From NCBI GenBank assembly GCA_903813345.2, contig CAIIXF020000010.1:26312425-26376424 (forward strand): DNA of 64,000 nt. The letters run 5' to 3'. The position numbers and the translations under genes were made by a program. The number at the start of each line of letters is the position of its first letter. Position 1 is the stretch's first letter. Of this stretch, positions 1-13,545 are shown one piece after another. Under the pieces are notes generated by a model. The model ran no database searches. It was not told the DNA's origin and saw only the letters and a list, made by a program, of their open reading frames with translations. This DNA is from Owenia fusiformis. Lineage: Eukaryota > Annelida > Polychaeta > Sabellida > Oweniidae.

Positions 1-345
1 TATCATCTACAAGTTATCAGAAGTTCAAATCTGACTTTAGATTTGAGATTTGACCTTCTCAAGATCAAAGTTTTTTTTCAACTTGCTTCAAATTGACTAT
101 TTTTTCAAAATCATCTTGAAGTTTTCAAAAGTTCAAACTGACTAGATTTGACCTTCAATGACATTCTCAAGGTCAAAAAAGAATTGATCTTCAATGACAT
201 TCTGAAGGTCAAAAAGTTCTTTTTTCAACTTGCTTCAAATTGACCAATTCTTTTAAAATCAATTTGAGATTTCATCTTCAATGACCTTCTTAGGGTCAAA
301 AAAGGTATTTTTCAACTTGCCTCAAATTGACCAATTTTTTTTCAA
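1..345. repeat. Diverged tandem repeat with TGACCTTCAATGACATTCT core
   Basis: Blocks such as TCAACTTGCTTCAAATTGAC and TGACCTTCAATGACATTCT followed by an AAGGTCAAA element recur three or more times with spacing of roughly 60 to 130 bases. The array runs off the left edge of the window. No coding frame is preserved. Confidence 0.7.
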
Positions 346-840
346 AAGCATGTACAAGTTCTCAGAAATTCAAATCTGACTTAACATTGAACTAATAATA
401 TTGTGAGCAAGTAGGTGGTGACATTTTGTCATGTTAATGTCTTGTTTTTCCTTTCAAATCATCTCATAATCTCAGTCTATCTCATAACGTTACCACACCA
501 TTGCATATCCAATTTTGTAAATTGCTTATAGTCTGCTGTTTCATGGGCTTGAAGAAGGAATTTCCAAAGGCTGCTGAATTCCTAATGGTTGCCTTTTTTC
601 AGGAGAAATATAATTTTGAATAACCCAAATACCAATAAATTGAATTTGGTTCAAATTTCAGAAGACTTCTACTTGAGAGAATTTTTAGTATTGTGTCATG
701 GTCAACTCATTTAAATATGTTGCAAATACGAATAGTACTACCTTATTTAAGTATTTAAATTTAAATGGTCTTGGCCACAAAATAACAATAAATTGTCACC
801 CACCAACTGACAGCTGGATTTATGTATGCTAGCTTAATAA
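346..840. other. No gene seen
   Basis: AT-rich unique-looking sequence. No exon with plausible splice sites and no recognised element was seen. Confidence 0.5.
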
Positions 841-842
841 TA

Positions 843-1657
843 GCCTTGCCCAAGTCGGTCTCTTTTACTTATCTTGATTTCTATTATGACCGCCTTGTAC
901 CAAAGAGAAAGCCACGTGCTTTACCGACAGTTTGTTGATGTCGGTAAAATCTGACCAATCAACGACGGCCCTGTAGCGTTAGCTCATTATTATGCAAGGT
1001 CAAAAACAAGTACACTTTTCATCGGGACTTTTCAGAACAAATCTTGCAAGAATCTGAGCACGAATTCATCATGAAAATACAAATATTTTATCAGATAAAT
1101 ATCAATGAGAGTTTAGTGGATGCCGGGGCATCGATCGGATAACCAAAGGTGAGAAGATTTCAACAATAAACGTTGAAACGATCGCTGAACACGTAGGCTG
1201 AGATTCAATCACCGATCGACGACAACATGACCCGCTACATTTAGGTCTTTGTGCATTTTCATCGCGAAATCAGTTTTAAATCAACATTGAATCGCATGAT
1301 TTAATTTATATTAATGACATTTACCTTCCGATGTACATTTAATTACATAATATATTGTAACTCTAAAGAAACACTCGATCAGATCATTGAAATTCAAGTC
1401 GTAGATGGGAAGTTTGTTTTGTTTATGCAGCTCAACCCGATAACGTTTTGATTGGTCATTCAGCCTGAAGTCACACGTCGTGTCCACGCGATATCTGTCA
1501 ATCAATAAGGTTTCGCGATACCCCTAATAGCGTAGGTACTATGGAAATCTCGAAACCGTTGAATATTTCAGCATAATAACAGCGGAGATATATTGGATTG
1601 TACAAGGCGGTAATAATTTAAGATCAGATAAGTAAAAAATACCGACTTGGGCAAGGC
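843..1657. mobile_element. TA-flanked MITE, TIR GCCTTGCCCAAGTCGGT
   Basis: The left end reads GCCTTGCCCAAGTCGGT with TTTTACTTATCT and ACCGCCTTGTAC further in. The right end is the reverse complement of the same blocks, about 60 bp of imperfect TIR. Both sides are flanked by TA (841-842, 1658-1659). The interior is 0.7 kb with no transposase frame, although it contains a short hairpin TTTACCGACA/TGTCGGTAAA near 920-946. Confidence 0.75.
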
Positions 1658-3208
1658 TAGCTTAACAAATGCTGTATGAAATAAATACTCACTGAAGATA
1701 AGGCATGTAGTCTAATGATGGAGATTTTTATGTAATAAATATTTATTCAAAATTGGTATTTGTCGTCAAACAAAAGCCTCCAAGGTTTGTCGAGATTTAT
1801 GTTAAAGAGTAGATTGCAAATATTACATTGTCTTTTTGATTAATGTATTGGCCCTCTATGTGGGGAGTTAATAGGTAACGCTACAGGGTGTATGAAATAA
1901 ATTGATAGCAATGAACATTTATTAGCCAAGATCTTAGATAGCCATCCTTCAAAATATAGCATCTCTAAATGCTGCCAGAGGAATCCAAATGATCACCTTA
2001 GGTCCCTTTTGCAATTACGTGTTAACCCAAAACACAGTTGTGTCAATTGACACTGTCAGAATGACTCCAAACTGATTTATATGTTTCAAAGATGTAATTG
2101 GATGTTTGCGTGAATAAAAGGTTATCACCATTGCAGAGTTCAATCTAGCAATTGATTTTTTTATTTATTATTTTGGAAGTAGTAATTACAATTTTAAACT
2201 TTTGTATTCATTATTTTGGTCATGTCAATGTAGTACTTAAAATTCAATCTTGGCAAGTTAGTATTTACATGTATTATCTGGTACTTGTAAACCTCAAGCC
2301 ATGAAAGGTATTGGCAGTTAATGAACAGTGAAATATACAGAGCTTATTTACTCATCACCAAGGGACAAGATGATAAGTGAGTTCATCAGTATCCTCAAAT
2401 CACTTGTTTGCATCTGGCATTAAAGATCCATGAATTAACTCCAAAGCTTGCAGTGTGCTTAAATTAATTATAACATTTTGGGAATACTAATATGGACAAT
2501 AGAGGCTTCAGTCTTAACCCTCTCACAACATTAATATTTCGAAAATAACTCCCTCATGCAGAACACAAATAGTTCATCTTTTAAATTAAAATTCAAGTAT
2601 AATCCTTAACTATTCATATATATGTATATAGAGGTTATTTAGAGGGAGGGATTGAATTTTGGTTTTATACTGATCTTTTGGACAATAATTAAACATTAGA
2701 ATTAAACATTTAACAATTTCAGGTATTTCCTTTTGTTGAAAATTGTATGAAAAAAATAGTGGGAAGGCCATGTGAATTGAATTTTTTGAGGTATATTTCC
2801 TTGTGTTATTCACCAGGGAGTAATACCATTACCATGGTAATAATTTAAAGTTACCATTCCTTATTTCAATTCTTACTAGTTTTCAATTTGCCAACCATTT
2901 TTGCACTGGGAAATTGATATATCAATCAATAAGTGAAAGGGTTAAGTCAATGTTAAGCCTATTAGTTCAATCTTTGATTATATATGCAGTTTTCATTGAA
3001 AATCAAAGTAGGAATGGCATGCTAAACAAGAAATCTAATTGCAAAAGTTTTCACTAACTTAATTACAATGTCCTCTGACTTTGTCATATTCAATATATAC
3101 AACTTAAGTTTTAGAATGTGTGTTATTAATATGTACAGGTTGTTTCATCTTGACCATCCCCCTATCTAAAGTCAATCCTAGATCACATCAGGCCCCATAA
3201 TCTATATA
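1658..3208. other. No gene seen
   Basis: AT-rich sequence with only short ORFs lacking any family signature. No element boundaries were recognised. Confidence 0.5.
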
Positions 3209-4060
3209 CAGTAAAACCTGTCCGATGGAATACCTCTCTGTAGGGAAAACCTATGAACAAGGAATGCTTTTCAAAAGAACCGAATATTTTTCCATTGACT
3301 CACATGTTAACGGACCCTCTCTGTAGGGAAAACCTATGAACAGGGAACAAGGAACACTATTTTGGGGTAAATTATGAAAATTCACCTGTGAACAAGGAAT
3401 ATGGAATATTGGTGACACTGTATATTCCATTATTTTTCAGAGGTGTGAAAGTCTTAAACCAATATCTATATATAAAAAGTTTGGATTAATATGATTGAGA
3501 TTAAGATGAGCCAATTGTTTACCTGATGTAGCATCCCACCCACTGTTAATTACCCTGATTTATTTTAAAACTAATACTAATCTGTTTGTTACTAATTATC
3601 ATGACACTAATTCTTCCTTTCAAAAACCTAATTGCATCAAATCAGTTTTGATAATCTAGGGACTGACACGATTGTTTTATGGAGATACCAGATAAGTACA
3701 TGGTCATGTTGAGCCAAATCTCTTTAAATCTTTTACTGATCCAAACTTCTAGATTATCAATAATATAAAATGGGGTTGATTAAACTTGAAATTCAGTTCT
3801 TAGCAATATATCTCTACACATCATATCAATAATTACATCAACTAGACACCATCAGACGCTAGCAGCAGCTAAAATCAACATGGGGAGAACGTAACCAAGT
3901 ATGGAGCCGGCATTTGTACAATCAATCAATATATATACAAATATGCTTATTCGGCAACTTTGAGTTTGCTGAAAGTGCGGCCCCTCTCTGTAGGGAAAAC
4001 CTCTGAACAAGGAAACTTTCCTTCAGTCCCAAGAGCATTCCCTGTTCGCAGGTTTTACTG
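3209..4060. mobile_element. pogo/Tigger-like non-autonomous element
   Basis: The termini are CAGTAAAACCTG and its reverse complement, flanked by TA at 3207-3208 and 4061-4062. CAGTnAAACCT termini with TA duplication are known for pogo/Tigger elements. Inside both ends the block CTCTGTAGGGAAAACCT(A/C)TGAACAAGGAA recurs (near 3234, 3318 and 3986). It contains no transposase frame. Confidence 0.7.
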
Positions 4061-5221
4061 TACTATAATAAAGCTTATTCAATTCTTGACTTATGTGCCA
4101 AATAGCATGACTGGTCATTGGGAACATAATTTGTAAACTTATAGTGTGTGCCAAAACCCCAGAAAATCACAAAAACCTATGTTGTGGTAGCTTACTATGA
4201 AGTGACCCATTATCATTATAGATTGGTCCATCAACTATTCATTTTTACTTATCTGCACTCAAAAAGGTGACACGAAAGGGCTAAACGGCTTGCACCAAGG
4301 TGCAACCATCAAAAAGATGAGTTTGATAAAAAATTATTTTTTTCAAATAATAGCAACGGGTATACAATAAAGGAGGCAAATTTGATATTGATAAGTATGA
4401 TAGTCCATTTGCGTGTGGCCATTTTTATAAAAAACAATAATTGTGAAGAATTATATATTTCTGACCTGAAAATACCATATTTATTCAAAAGTCATGGTTG
4501 TTAATGATAATATTCCTATTTCACCTATTCAATGTTTTCAAAATATTTTGATTACCATTATATTCATTTTTGGCAAAGTAAATAAATATAGGGCTCACAC
4601 AAGGATCAACTTTATTTGCAATATTTTCATATTTAGTGATGTTTTGAAAAAATATAAGGTTAAACACAATTTTATTTGTTAAATGTTTAACAAAATAAAC
4701 AGATTGTGTTTATTTCATTGTTTTGACTGAAAATCGCAATTCATTGCTCTTCCTCTTAGAACGGCAGGGGATATACAAGTACATAAACAGTCTTAAAAAA
4801 ACGTTGATCCTTGTGTAAGCCCTACACTTATTTACTTTGCCAGAAACTGATATAATGGTTATTCGGTGGTATGAAAATCATTTCAGAGGTAAAATAGGAA
4901 GAATGTCTTTGAACTTGGAATAAAAAGCATTATATGGTTAGAAATACCCATTGGCAATTTTTACCATAATTGTTTTTAATAATATAACCATACCCTCATG
5001 GACTATCTTTACATTTCCATAACCAATGTGCATTATATTTTGCATGTTTTACTGCAATTATTTGTAAAAATATTTTTAAATCTTACATTTTTGACTGGAA
5101 AGTGAAGAGACAATACTCAAATATACTCATATTATTGGTCACATTTGGTTATTTCACCCAAACAGATTCGGGATTTTTTTAGTCCAGGCATATGAAGACA
5201 CTAGTGTGAATTAAATGGTCA

Positions 5222-5255
5222 TATTATACAATACAATACAATACAATACAATACT
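5222..5255 (+). repeat. (ATACA)n microsatellite
   Basis: About five copies of ATACA in a row inside the fold-back element. Confidence 0.7.
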
Positions 5256-6284
5256 GATCCAATTCAGAATTACTAGAGAAAGTAACTCTCGTGGCTGTTG
5301 ATTACTGATTGCAGTCATTAAACTAATGACCTCATATTTGGATGTCCTCTCTTCCGATATGATTTTACAATTCACTTCAAATTGGCAAAGGACCAGGTAT
5401 AGTATGGCAAGTGATATCTGATCGTCATATATTTTACCATGACTACTTTCTCAATATAAATATGACATTTCTCAAAAACACAATATGTTATCTTTCAAGA
5501 AAATTCAATTCTCAATGATTATAAAAATATCATTCAAACAATCTAAAAAACTATGAATGGGGAACCCTTCTCAACATTTTTTGAAATTATTTACTCAACA
5601 GAGGTTCTTCTTTTTTATTTGAATTGCATGAAAATATTATTCAACAAGTGAGCTAAAACTTTTTCATTAGTAGAATTGTAATGAAAGTCTAGTTTTGGAG
5701 ATATTAATTTTCAATGACCACAATTATGTTGAAAACAATGGATATTTTGAGTTTTTCCAATGGAAAATAACATGGAACTTATGGTTTTTAACTTTATCGC
5801 ATTTCAATACCCGTCCCCTTTTCAGAATTTGTTAATTCATTAGCGTGGAAGAACTTTTGATATATTCGAATTAAGAAAAAATACTTTAGAAAATAAGCCT
5901 AATATTTTTCAAAAAGTGACAAGGTGGGGATCTAATTATCAATAATATTTCAGATATATTTTCAAATATTTATATTTTCAATTTCAATTTTTTGATACAT
6001 TCAAGCATTATTACGAATGTTATTAATAACAGGTGGCACCACATTTGATGCTTATACCCGTACATATAGTAGTAAAATCATGTAGTGTATCATTAAGTTG
6101 TCAAGTAATCAAACCAGAATGAAATCATAAAAAATAAGTTGAAAAATAAAGGTTGAGGGGGATTCATGATGTTTTTTTCTTTTCAAGTGAAGAAGTTGGA
6201 TGATGTCATTTTTATCACAGGGACTTTTCATAAGAAAAATCATATTGTTTTCACAAAAACATGTTCAGCCCCAAAACGCCAAAT

Positions 6285-6930
6285 ACTAATTAGATATTGA
6301 GCTATGACCTTGAAATGATCTTGATCCATAAACATTGACTTATAGATCTCTGGTCATTTTATCATTGGTCATTAAATAGGACTGTAGCCCCACATTTGCC
6401 AACAACTTAGATATTGACATCGAAATGACCTTGAAACCAGGTCACCTAATCATTGGTCTCCAAAGGTCACAATTGTTCTCAATTGCCTTTAAACTCCAAA
6501 TTGCTAGATATTGACCTTGGAAGTCACCCTATCATGAGTCGCTAGCAGATACCAGGGCCTTAATACACCAAATACTTAGAAACTGATATTTGACCTTGAA
6601 ATAACCTTGACCTCAGGTCACACATTCATGATTCACAAAACGCCAAATATTTAGATATTGATGACCTCGAAATGATCTTGACCTATAGACCTTGACCCTG
6701 ACAACAGGTCACCTAATAATTGGTTGTCAAGGGTCAGAATTGTTCTCAATTGCCTAAAAACACCAAATTGCTAGATATTGACCTTGAAATTACCTACACC
6801 CATTCAGTTGATCTTTACCTCAGGTCACATAATCATCGGTTGTGAAGGGTCACACCATCGGCAAAATGTCTTAAAATGCCAACTATCCAAGATATTGATA
6901 TTTTAAACTTGAAATTACCCTGACTTTTGA
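6285..6930. repeat. Diverged tandem repeat, about 115-bp unit
   Basis: The block AGATATTGACCTTGAAAT, followed by TGACCTCAGGTCAC, TTGGT and GGGTCAC..TTGTTCTC, recurs six or seven times with heavy divergence. It lies between the two fold-back arms. Confidence 0.65.
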
Positions 6931-8172
6931 CCTGTGTTGAATACACATTTTATGAACAAAACATAGTACGAAGTTGAAAACTGATCTTTTTGAAATGAAA
7001 TTGCTGCTAATGTTTCAAAACTAAGGTATCTTTATTGCAAAAGTACTATTCAAATTGAATAAACCAAAAGAGATAGACTTAAATTATCTAATGTTCCATC
7101 AGATTTAGTAAAATTATAACTCTTAAGTAAATGTTGCAATATATGCTCACACATATCTTGTTGTATATCAATCTAGTGCAACTGCTACAGGTATCACTCT
7201 GACACGTATCTGTGAACAAATCAAACTTCTTTGATGTTGATGTAATGCAAATTGGTATCTTTTAATATGACGTCCGTAAGATAAACCATCAATACTAGGA
7301 TTGTCAAAACTTGCATTAATAAAATCAATTCCCGTCTCATCACTGTCACACCCATTACTACAAGATGATGCCTCTTAGATCACTGTCTGCAAGCTATAAA
7401 CTAAGTGATGCACTATATGCTCGTAATACTTTTTTATTCAAAATCAAAAGTCAATGATACTATTCCTATTTTTTATATATCTGAATTATACCATTATATA
7501 TGTTTTTGACAAAGTAAATAATTGTAGGGCTCACACAAGGATCAACTTTTTGAAGACTTTTTCGTACTGGTGTAGACTCTCCTGCTTGCGAAGCAAGGGC
7601 GATGAATTGAGATTTTTCAGTCGAAACAAGAAAACAAACATATAATTGTTTTTTCTTCAACAAATAAAAAATAAAATTGAGTTTACCTTCGTATTTTTTC
7701 AAAACATCACTTAATATGAAAATGCTATGAACAAAGTTGATCCTTGTGTGAGCCCTATAATTATTTACTTTGTCAAAAACTAATGAAATGGTTATTGGTA
7801 TATTTAAAAAACACTGACTATATAAAATAGGAATAATATCCTTGACAACAGTAACTTTTTAATAGAAATCGCATTTTAAGGTCATAAATATCCAATTTTT
7901 TACCATAATTGTTTTTCATAAAATTACCACACCCGAACGGACTATCATTACACATCAATATCAAATTTGCATCTTATTTTGTATACTTACAAGTATTATT
8001 TTAAAAAATGTATATTTTTCAAACTCATCTTTTTGACGGTCGCACCTTGGTGCAAGCCGTTTAGCCCTTTCGTGTCACTATTTTGACTGCAGACAAGTAA
8101 AAATGAATAGATAATAGATCAATCTAAAATGACTATGGGTCAATTCATGGTAAGCTACCACAACATAGGTTT

Positions 8173-8620
8173 AGCCTAACTAAGCGGCATGTTCTAAAAG
8201 GTGTGCTGGCTCCAATTTAGTGGACTCTGTGGCCTTATCCATCGTTTAGTCATTGTGTAGTTAAAATGACTAAAAGGTGGACTGATACAAAGGCCACTGT
8301 TTAGGTATTTTGATAGAAGAATGACTAAAAAGTGGCTTCAAACTGGAGTATAAAGGGTTAAGTAAAAGGATGGTACTGAGTGATCCAACCCACCAAAGAT
8401 GCATGCCTAATAGAATCGTAAAACCTTATCAAGTGATACAATCTGTACCTGACACCATCAACTATTGTATCTTAGTATCCCTTTAAAATTTTATATAATT
8501 TTGTCAAAGTAACAATTATCACAAACGACGAAGCTCTGATTTCATAACTTTACATGACCCAAAAACAGCCTCGAGACAGCTTAATGTTGAGAGGTGGGGG
8601 TAAACAATGCTAAAAAAAAA
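8173..8620. repeat. Dispersed repeat also seen near 10940-11100
   Basis: Blocks such as AGTATAAAGGGTTAAGT, ACTAAAAAGTGG and GTGGACT at 8240-8362 resemble AGTATAGAGGGTTAAGTCC and CTTTTTAGTAATTTTG at 10979-11110. The order is rearranged, so this is a weak family assignment. Confidence 0.4.
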
Positions 8621-9870
8621 TTAATTACAAACTTTTCCACAACTTGCTGTTGGTAAGGGTATATGTGTATCCCAATTGAATTTTCCCTATTAAATGATTA
8701 TGTTGGAGGAGTTTGCAATCATTAGTTTTAAGCTGTGATTTGCAAAAAATAAAAGAACTAGATATAGTTGAATTCTATTGTTGATGAAAATTATGAAGTT
8801 ACGTCATTTTTTGTAAATATATCAGAATCAATAGCATTCCATTGTAAGTATAAGGCAGAGTAAATCTGGAAGAGCTGAATTACAAGGCTCTCATACTTTA
8901 TCTCTAAAATCTAAAATTGACATGCTTTATAATTTTAGTATGACCACACTTGTATAATATTTGCATAATTTGTCAAACTTAAATTATCCTTCACATTCTT
9001 TTCAATGGGGACAATCTAGCCAACAATCTACCTAACACTCATCTTCATGCCACCATAATATCTTTGTTGTTTCCCTTACAAATGTTGACTGTATATTTTG
9101 AAAAGTGAAGCTCCTCATGTTATAATGTTGAACCCTGGGGCTGGACAAACAACCTTAACTCAATTTAATATGGAGAGGGGGGGGGGTAAAATGGTAAAAC
9201 AATTGATTAAATTTACTTACTTTTTTCCACAACTATCAATTTGTAAGGACAGATGTGAATTCCAATTGATATAAAATGTTCCCTTACTGAAAATATCATA
9301 GAAGTTTGCAGTCAGTAGTTTAAATCCTTCAGTATATATTTTATGAAAATGAAAAAAACATATGGCGTAGTGTTGAATTATATTTTTGTAAAATGACCAA
9401 TATAAAACCATTCATTTTTTTGTTTTGTAACTATATCAGAATAATTTATCATTCCATTAAAAGGGTGTTACAGATTATTTTGTGACACAGCAAAATCAGG
9501 TATATTTTTCGCTTTTCAATTCGATTTGATGAGCTACCATACCCATACCAGCTCTGTAATGTACAATTTTATGTCATTTCTGAATAGTTGATGGCTTGAG
9601 CATTCAGAAAATATATAGTTTCATGAGCTTTCTGATGCTCTATAGGATTCTATATCAATTTACACACGGACAGTCACAGTTTTCAAAGAAAATCTGAAAC
9701 TTTTTATTGGTTTTGATCGTTTAAGGGTTAATGGCAGGGAAATATGGAGGTAGGTGCGGAAAGTCACTTTTATTTGCTAATTTTATATTTTTGTAAAATG
9801 ACCAATATAAAACCATTCATTTTTTTGTTTTGTAACTATATCAGAATTATTTATCATTCCATTAAAAGGG
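8620..9870 (+). repeat. Local direct duplications
   Basis: Sequence at 8630-8830 (CCCAATTGA, AGTTTGCAATCATTAGTTTTA) is repeated in diverged form at 9225-9440. A second, nearly exact direct repeat of about 78 bp starts TTTTTGTAAAATGACCAATA and occurs at 9384-9463 and 9788-9870. At least two duplication events of different age are visible. Confidence 0.7.
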
Positions 9871-10424
9871 TCGACTCACACTGAAACTTGGATACATGCT
9901 GAACTTTATCTTAATATCAATCTACCATGTCAACTTTAAAATTTTCATGGATGATTTTAAGCATTCTGGGTAAATGATAAGGCGATCATTTTGGATCTTC
10001 CATCTTGAATCTTGTGTGCAAAGACTTATCTACACATTTACAGATGAACCATTTGAAAGATCGAATTCAACTTTTCAGATCTGATTCTTTGTATTAAAAT
10101 CTCAAACTGATTAGTTTTGGGGCATTCTGGCTGATGTTGCCATTTTGATTTTTTTACCTAAAATCTTGTATTTTCAACTGATTAAAGAATTGGGCATTGG
10201 GGATAAAAACTCAAGGACCACTCATCGGTATGGACATATTGTACAAGTTTGTGTTCTTGTTAATAAGTTAGAATGGAAGAAACAACTGGATTAATTTAAA
10301 TACCTGCCATCTGGAGATCAGTAGCATATTAATGAGAGAACAAATATATTATATGAAATAATATCCCATTCCTTGTGAGTGAATTGTTTACGGGTAACAC
10401 AATCTCTCCATAGCCAGAGGGGGG

Positions 10425-10640
10425 GTGTGATGGGTGTAAATAGAACCATTAGATAGTGGAAGAAAAGAGCTTTAAAATGCCCTTTTAAGCTTCTAGCTCA
10501 ATTTCGAGCATCAATTTTTGTAAAATCCAAAACAGATCTTAATTTTTTGTTTTGCCTTGCTTATGCCACGATTATCCACCCACTTGACTGAAACCCAAAA
10601 AATTGGCGATCGTACCCCCTGACTGAAAGCTGACTACGCC
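10425..10640 (+). repeat. Single arm of the fold-back repeat found at 35145-35752
   Basis: AGCTTCTAGCTCAATTT, AAGAAAAGAG and AAAATGC occur in the same order as in the right arm at 35575-35740. Only one arm is present. Confidence 0.5.
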
Positions 10641-11688
10641 CCTGCTCTCCAATCTACACTAAAATGCCTTTGTCTTGCATGTAACAAAGCTATATTTTAG
10701 AAAAACACAGTCTACTCATCCCACTACTCATGTTATGTGTGTCTGTGCTCAACCCTTGGTGGTCAAACCTCCTAAATTCCATCTTTTTAATTTGAAAGGA
10801 ATATATTTAAAAATCCACATATTTTTTATTGTGCTTGGGAAAAGGACTTGACAAATGGAGGGCTTCATTTGCTGGGATAATGATATTGATAAGTTAAATT
10901 CAATTTTAGATATGTATTGCTTGAGGCCACCTTTTAGTCAAAATACTTACAGAAAACCTAAAGTGTGGCCCATAATGGAGTATAGAGGGTTAAGTCCACT
11001 TTTTAGTAATTTTGTGAAGCAATGTCTAAAAGATGGCCCAGAGTCCAGTCCATCTTTTCTTGGGGCCAGTCCACTGAATAGAACATGCCTAACTAAGCCA
11101 CTTAGAAAGCAATTTGGCACACACTATTATGTTTAATAGTCACCATTCCCTCAATTTGCATGATTTGTGGCTACTGTAGTACTACATTCCTAATAGATTT
11201 AAAGAGAGGAGCAGATCGCTATATATATAGTCCATTGAAAAATCTAGAGCTCTCTGGGTATTTATTTGAAATATTTTATCCTTTGTCTTTCAAATCTTAT
11301 AGAGATACGATATCCTCAGCATCCGTCAAATGTTATAAGTTATATATTACTATAGATATTAAGGCATAAGGTTATCATAGCTGTTTGCAGAGCACATGTC
11401 TAAATTTGGAAAAACGTGTCTCAGATTCTATGCTAAAGGTAAAATAGGTACCTTTTGTAGAAGTATGTATTAAGTTGTAAAAACTGTTGAGCTTAATCAA
11501 AGTTGTTTCAATAATTCCAGAATTGAACAAGCTTTCATATGATATATAGCATATGGGGGTATGCTATTTGAGATTGGTGGTTGATAGGGAGACAGTCATT
11601 ATGGAACACTATGTGTGTTCAAGAAGTTTATATAAATAGCATATTTTGTATCTTTTTGAGATCCTCTTGACAAGATGTTCAATTCAAT

Positions 11689-12309
11689 TTGCTAAGCTCT
11701 GGTGGTTGTGTTGCTAAGCTCTGGTGGTGGTGTTGCTAAGCTCTGGTGATCTTGCTATACTCTGGTGATGGTGTTGCTAAGCTCTGGTGATGGTGTTACA
11801 TGCTAAGCTCTGGTGGTGGTGTTGCTAAGCTCTGGTGGTGATGTTGCTATACTCTGATGGTGGTGTTGCTAAGCTCTGATGTTGGTGTTGCTATACTCTG
11901 GTGGTGGTGTTGCTATACTCTGATGGTGATGTTGCTATACTCTGATGGTGATGTTGCTAAGCTCTGGTGATCTTGCTATACTCTGGTGATGGTGTTGCTA
12001 AGCTCTGGTGATGGTGTTACATGCTAAGCTCTGGTGGTGGTGTTGCTAAGCTCTGGTGGTGATGTTGCTATACTCTGGTGGTGGTGTTGCTAAGCTCTGG
12101 TGATCTTGCTATACTCTGGTGATGGTGTTGCTAAGCTCTGGTGATGGTGTTACATGCTAAGCTCTGGTGGTGGTGTTGCTAAGCTCTGGTGGTGATGTTG
12201 CTATACTCTGATGGTGGTGTTGCTAAGCTCTGATGTTGGTGTTGCTATACTCTGGTGGTGGTGTTGCTATACTCTGATGGTGATGTTGCTAAGCTCTAGT
12301 GGTGATGTT
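11689..12309 (+). repeat. 22-bp minisatellite with higher-order structure
   Basis: The basic unit TTGCTAAGCTCTGGTGGTGG plus TG is repeated about 27 times with AAG/ATA and GGT/GAT variants. A longer module recurs at about 11749, 11969 and 12106, marked by GATCTTGCTATACTCTGG and by TGTTACATGCTAAGC. This shows higher-order amplification. The 22-bp period breaks any reading frame. Confidence 0.9.
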
Positions 12310-12559
12310 TTTTCCTGTTGTTGATCATCATCTTGGAAAGAGGTCAATTATATTATTATTTTGCAATCTTAGTACATGATTGTAGTTTTATCAACTTCAT
12401 TTGATTAATTTTGTTTCTGCAATGTAATCTGCATTATTTCTCAAGATGAAAAAAAAGATGAAAGAAATCTAGGAATATGTAATACTTTGAACATTTCCTG
12501 CTACTGAGTTAACATGCTGCCATTAACAAAGGACAAATGCAGCTGTATAAGAATAGAGG

Positions 12560-13165
12560 CCATGAAGGACTTTTTGTTCGAAAAATCGTGAATTTCTTTA
12601 AAACTAACTACACGTATCTTTTGATAAGGGATAATTCATACCAATGCACAGCATTCACCCTCACATGTTTTTTGCCGAAAAAATTAAGAAAATCGGTTCA
12701 TAAATAAGCGATGAATGAAATGAACTCATCAATCCATGAAATTTTAGTTCTCATAGAAAAAAATGGTACAATAATATCTAAAACATAATATATTCTTCCT
12801 TTTAACCTGGTTAGACAATCAACATTGGTTTATATTTGAAGTTTAGCATATTTTGAAAAGATTGACATAGAAAAAAAATTCATTTTTTCAAAAAAAATTT
12901 GCCACCTGAGTGAGTCATCGTTGACATCACACAGGTTGCAAAATGTTTTTGAAACAGTGTGTCCTTTGTCCAATATTTGCATAGGTGTTAAAAAGATAAT
13001 ATTTTTTGAAATGTATGGTGGAATATTTGATGATTGAAAAATTCAACTTTTTTTGAAAAATGGCGGGAAATTTGAATATTTGAGAAATGAAAAGCTGACA
13101 ACTTTTTTTTCAAAAAAACAACATATTTTCAAACATTACACGGGGACTTAAATATTTCTTGCTTT
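12560..13165 (+). repeat. Dispersed repeat R1, copy 1
   Basis: Marked by GCCACCTGAGTGA, GAAAAATGGCGGGAAATTTG and AATATTTGAGAAATGAAAA. The same blocks occur at 20370-20900 on the same strand and at 56030-56840 inverted. No TIR or coding frame was seen. Confidence 0.7.
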
Positions 13166-13435
13166 TTCCCGAGAATGAAGACATATACAGGAGATGCCCT
13201 TCAGTAAACCCCAATCTGTTGACCAACTTATCTGTCTGCAAATCTTATTATGATTTGATTAGTTGATCAACTTGCTCTTGAAACATGATGATCAATTTGT
13301 CTTCATAAAGCCAGTGAATAAACATTATACTTAATAATATATTACACAGCTTGATATTTCATTTTACATAAGACATGGTCTTGCAAAGGATTTGTAAGTT
13401 GATTTATACCCTGTGATATAAGGCATAGCTGAGAG

Positions 13436-13545
13436 AGATCATGTCATACAAGGATCACATTGTATGGAAGATCACGTTATATGGAAGATCACATTAAAGT
13501 GGAGATCACATTGTTAGTAATCTAGATCACATATTAGAGGAGATA
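13436..13545 (+). repeat. Short tandem GATCACATTGTATGGA repeat
   Basis: Four to five diverged units of about 22 bp with the core (A)GATCACATT..ATGGA. Confidence 0.6.

Larger units (their letters stand above)
4173..8172. mobile_element. Composite 4 kb fold-back element with about 440-bp inverted ends
   Basis: The left end AAACCTATGTTGTGGTAGCTT and its continuation to about 4612 return as a reverse complement from 8172 down to about 7735. The shared sequence includes TGACACGAAAGGGCTAAACG, GGCTTGCACCAAGGTGC and GGGCTCACACAAGGATCAAC. Each end is itself palindromic: the left arm is mirrored at about 4797-5100, and the right arm at about 7430-7552. It may be one large element with doubled ends, or two fold-back copies of one family around 2.3 kb of other sequence. 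Short ORFs here are mirror artefacts. No transposase was seen. Confidence 0.75.

Noticed and set aside
10855-11136. 93-codon + strand ORF
   Set aside because: It overlaps sequence resembling the dispersed repeat at 8240-8362 and has no family signature or splice context.
11689-12309. CRISPR-like regular repeat array
   Set aside because: The units are contiguous without unique spacers and the genome is eukaryotic. It is a minisatellite.
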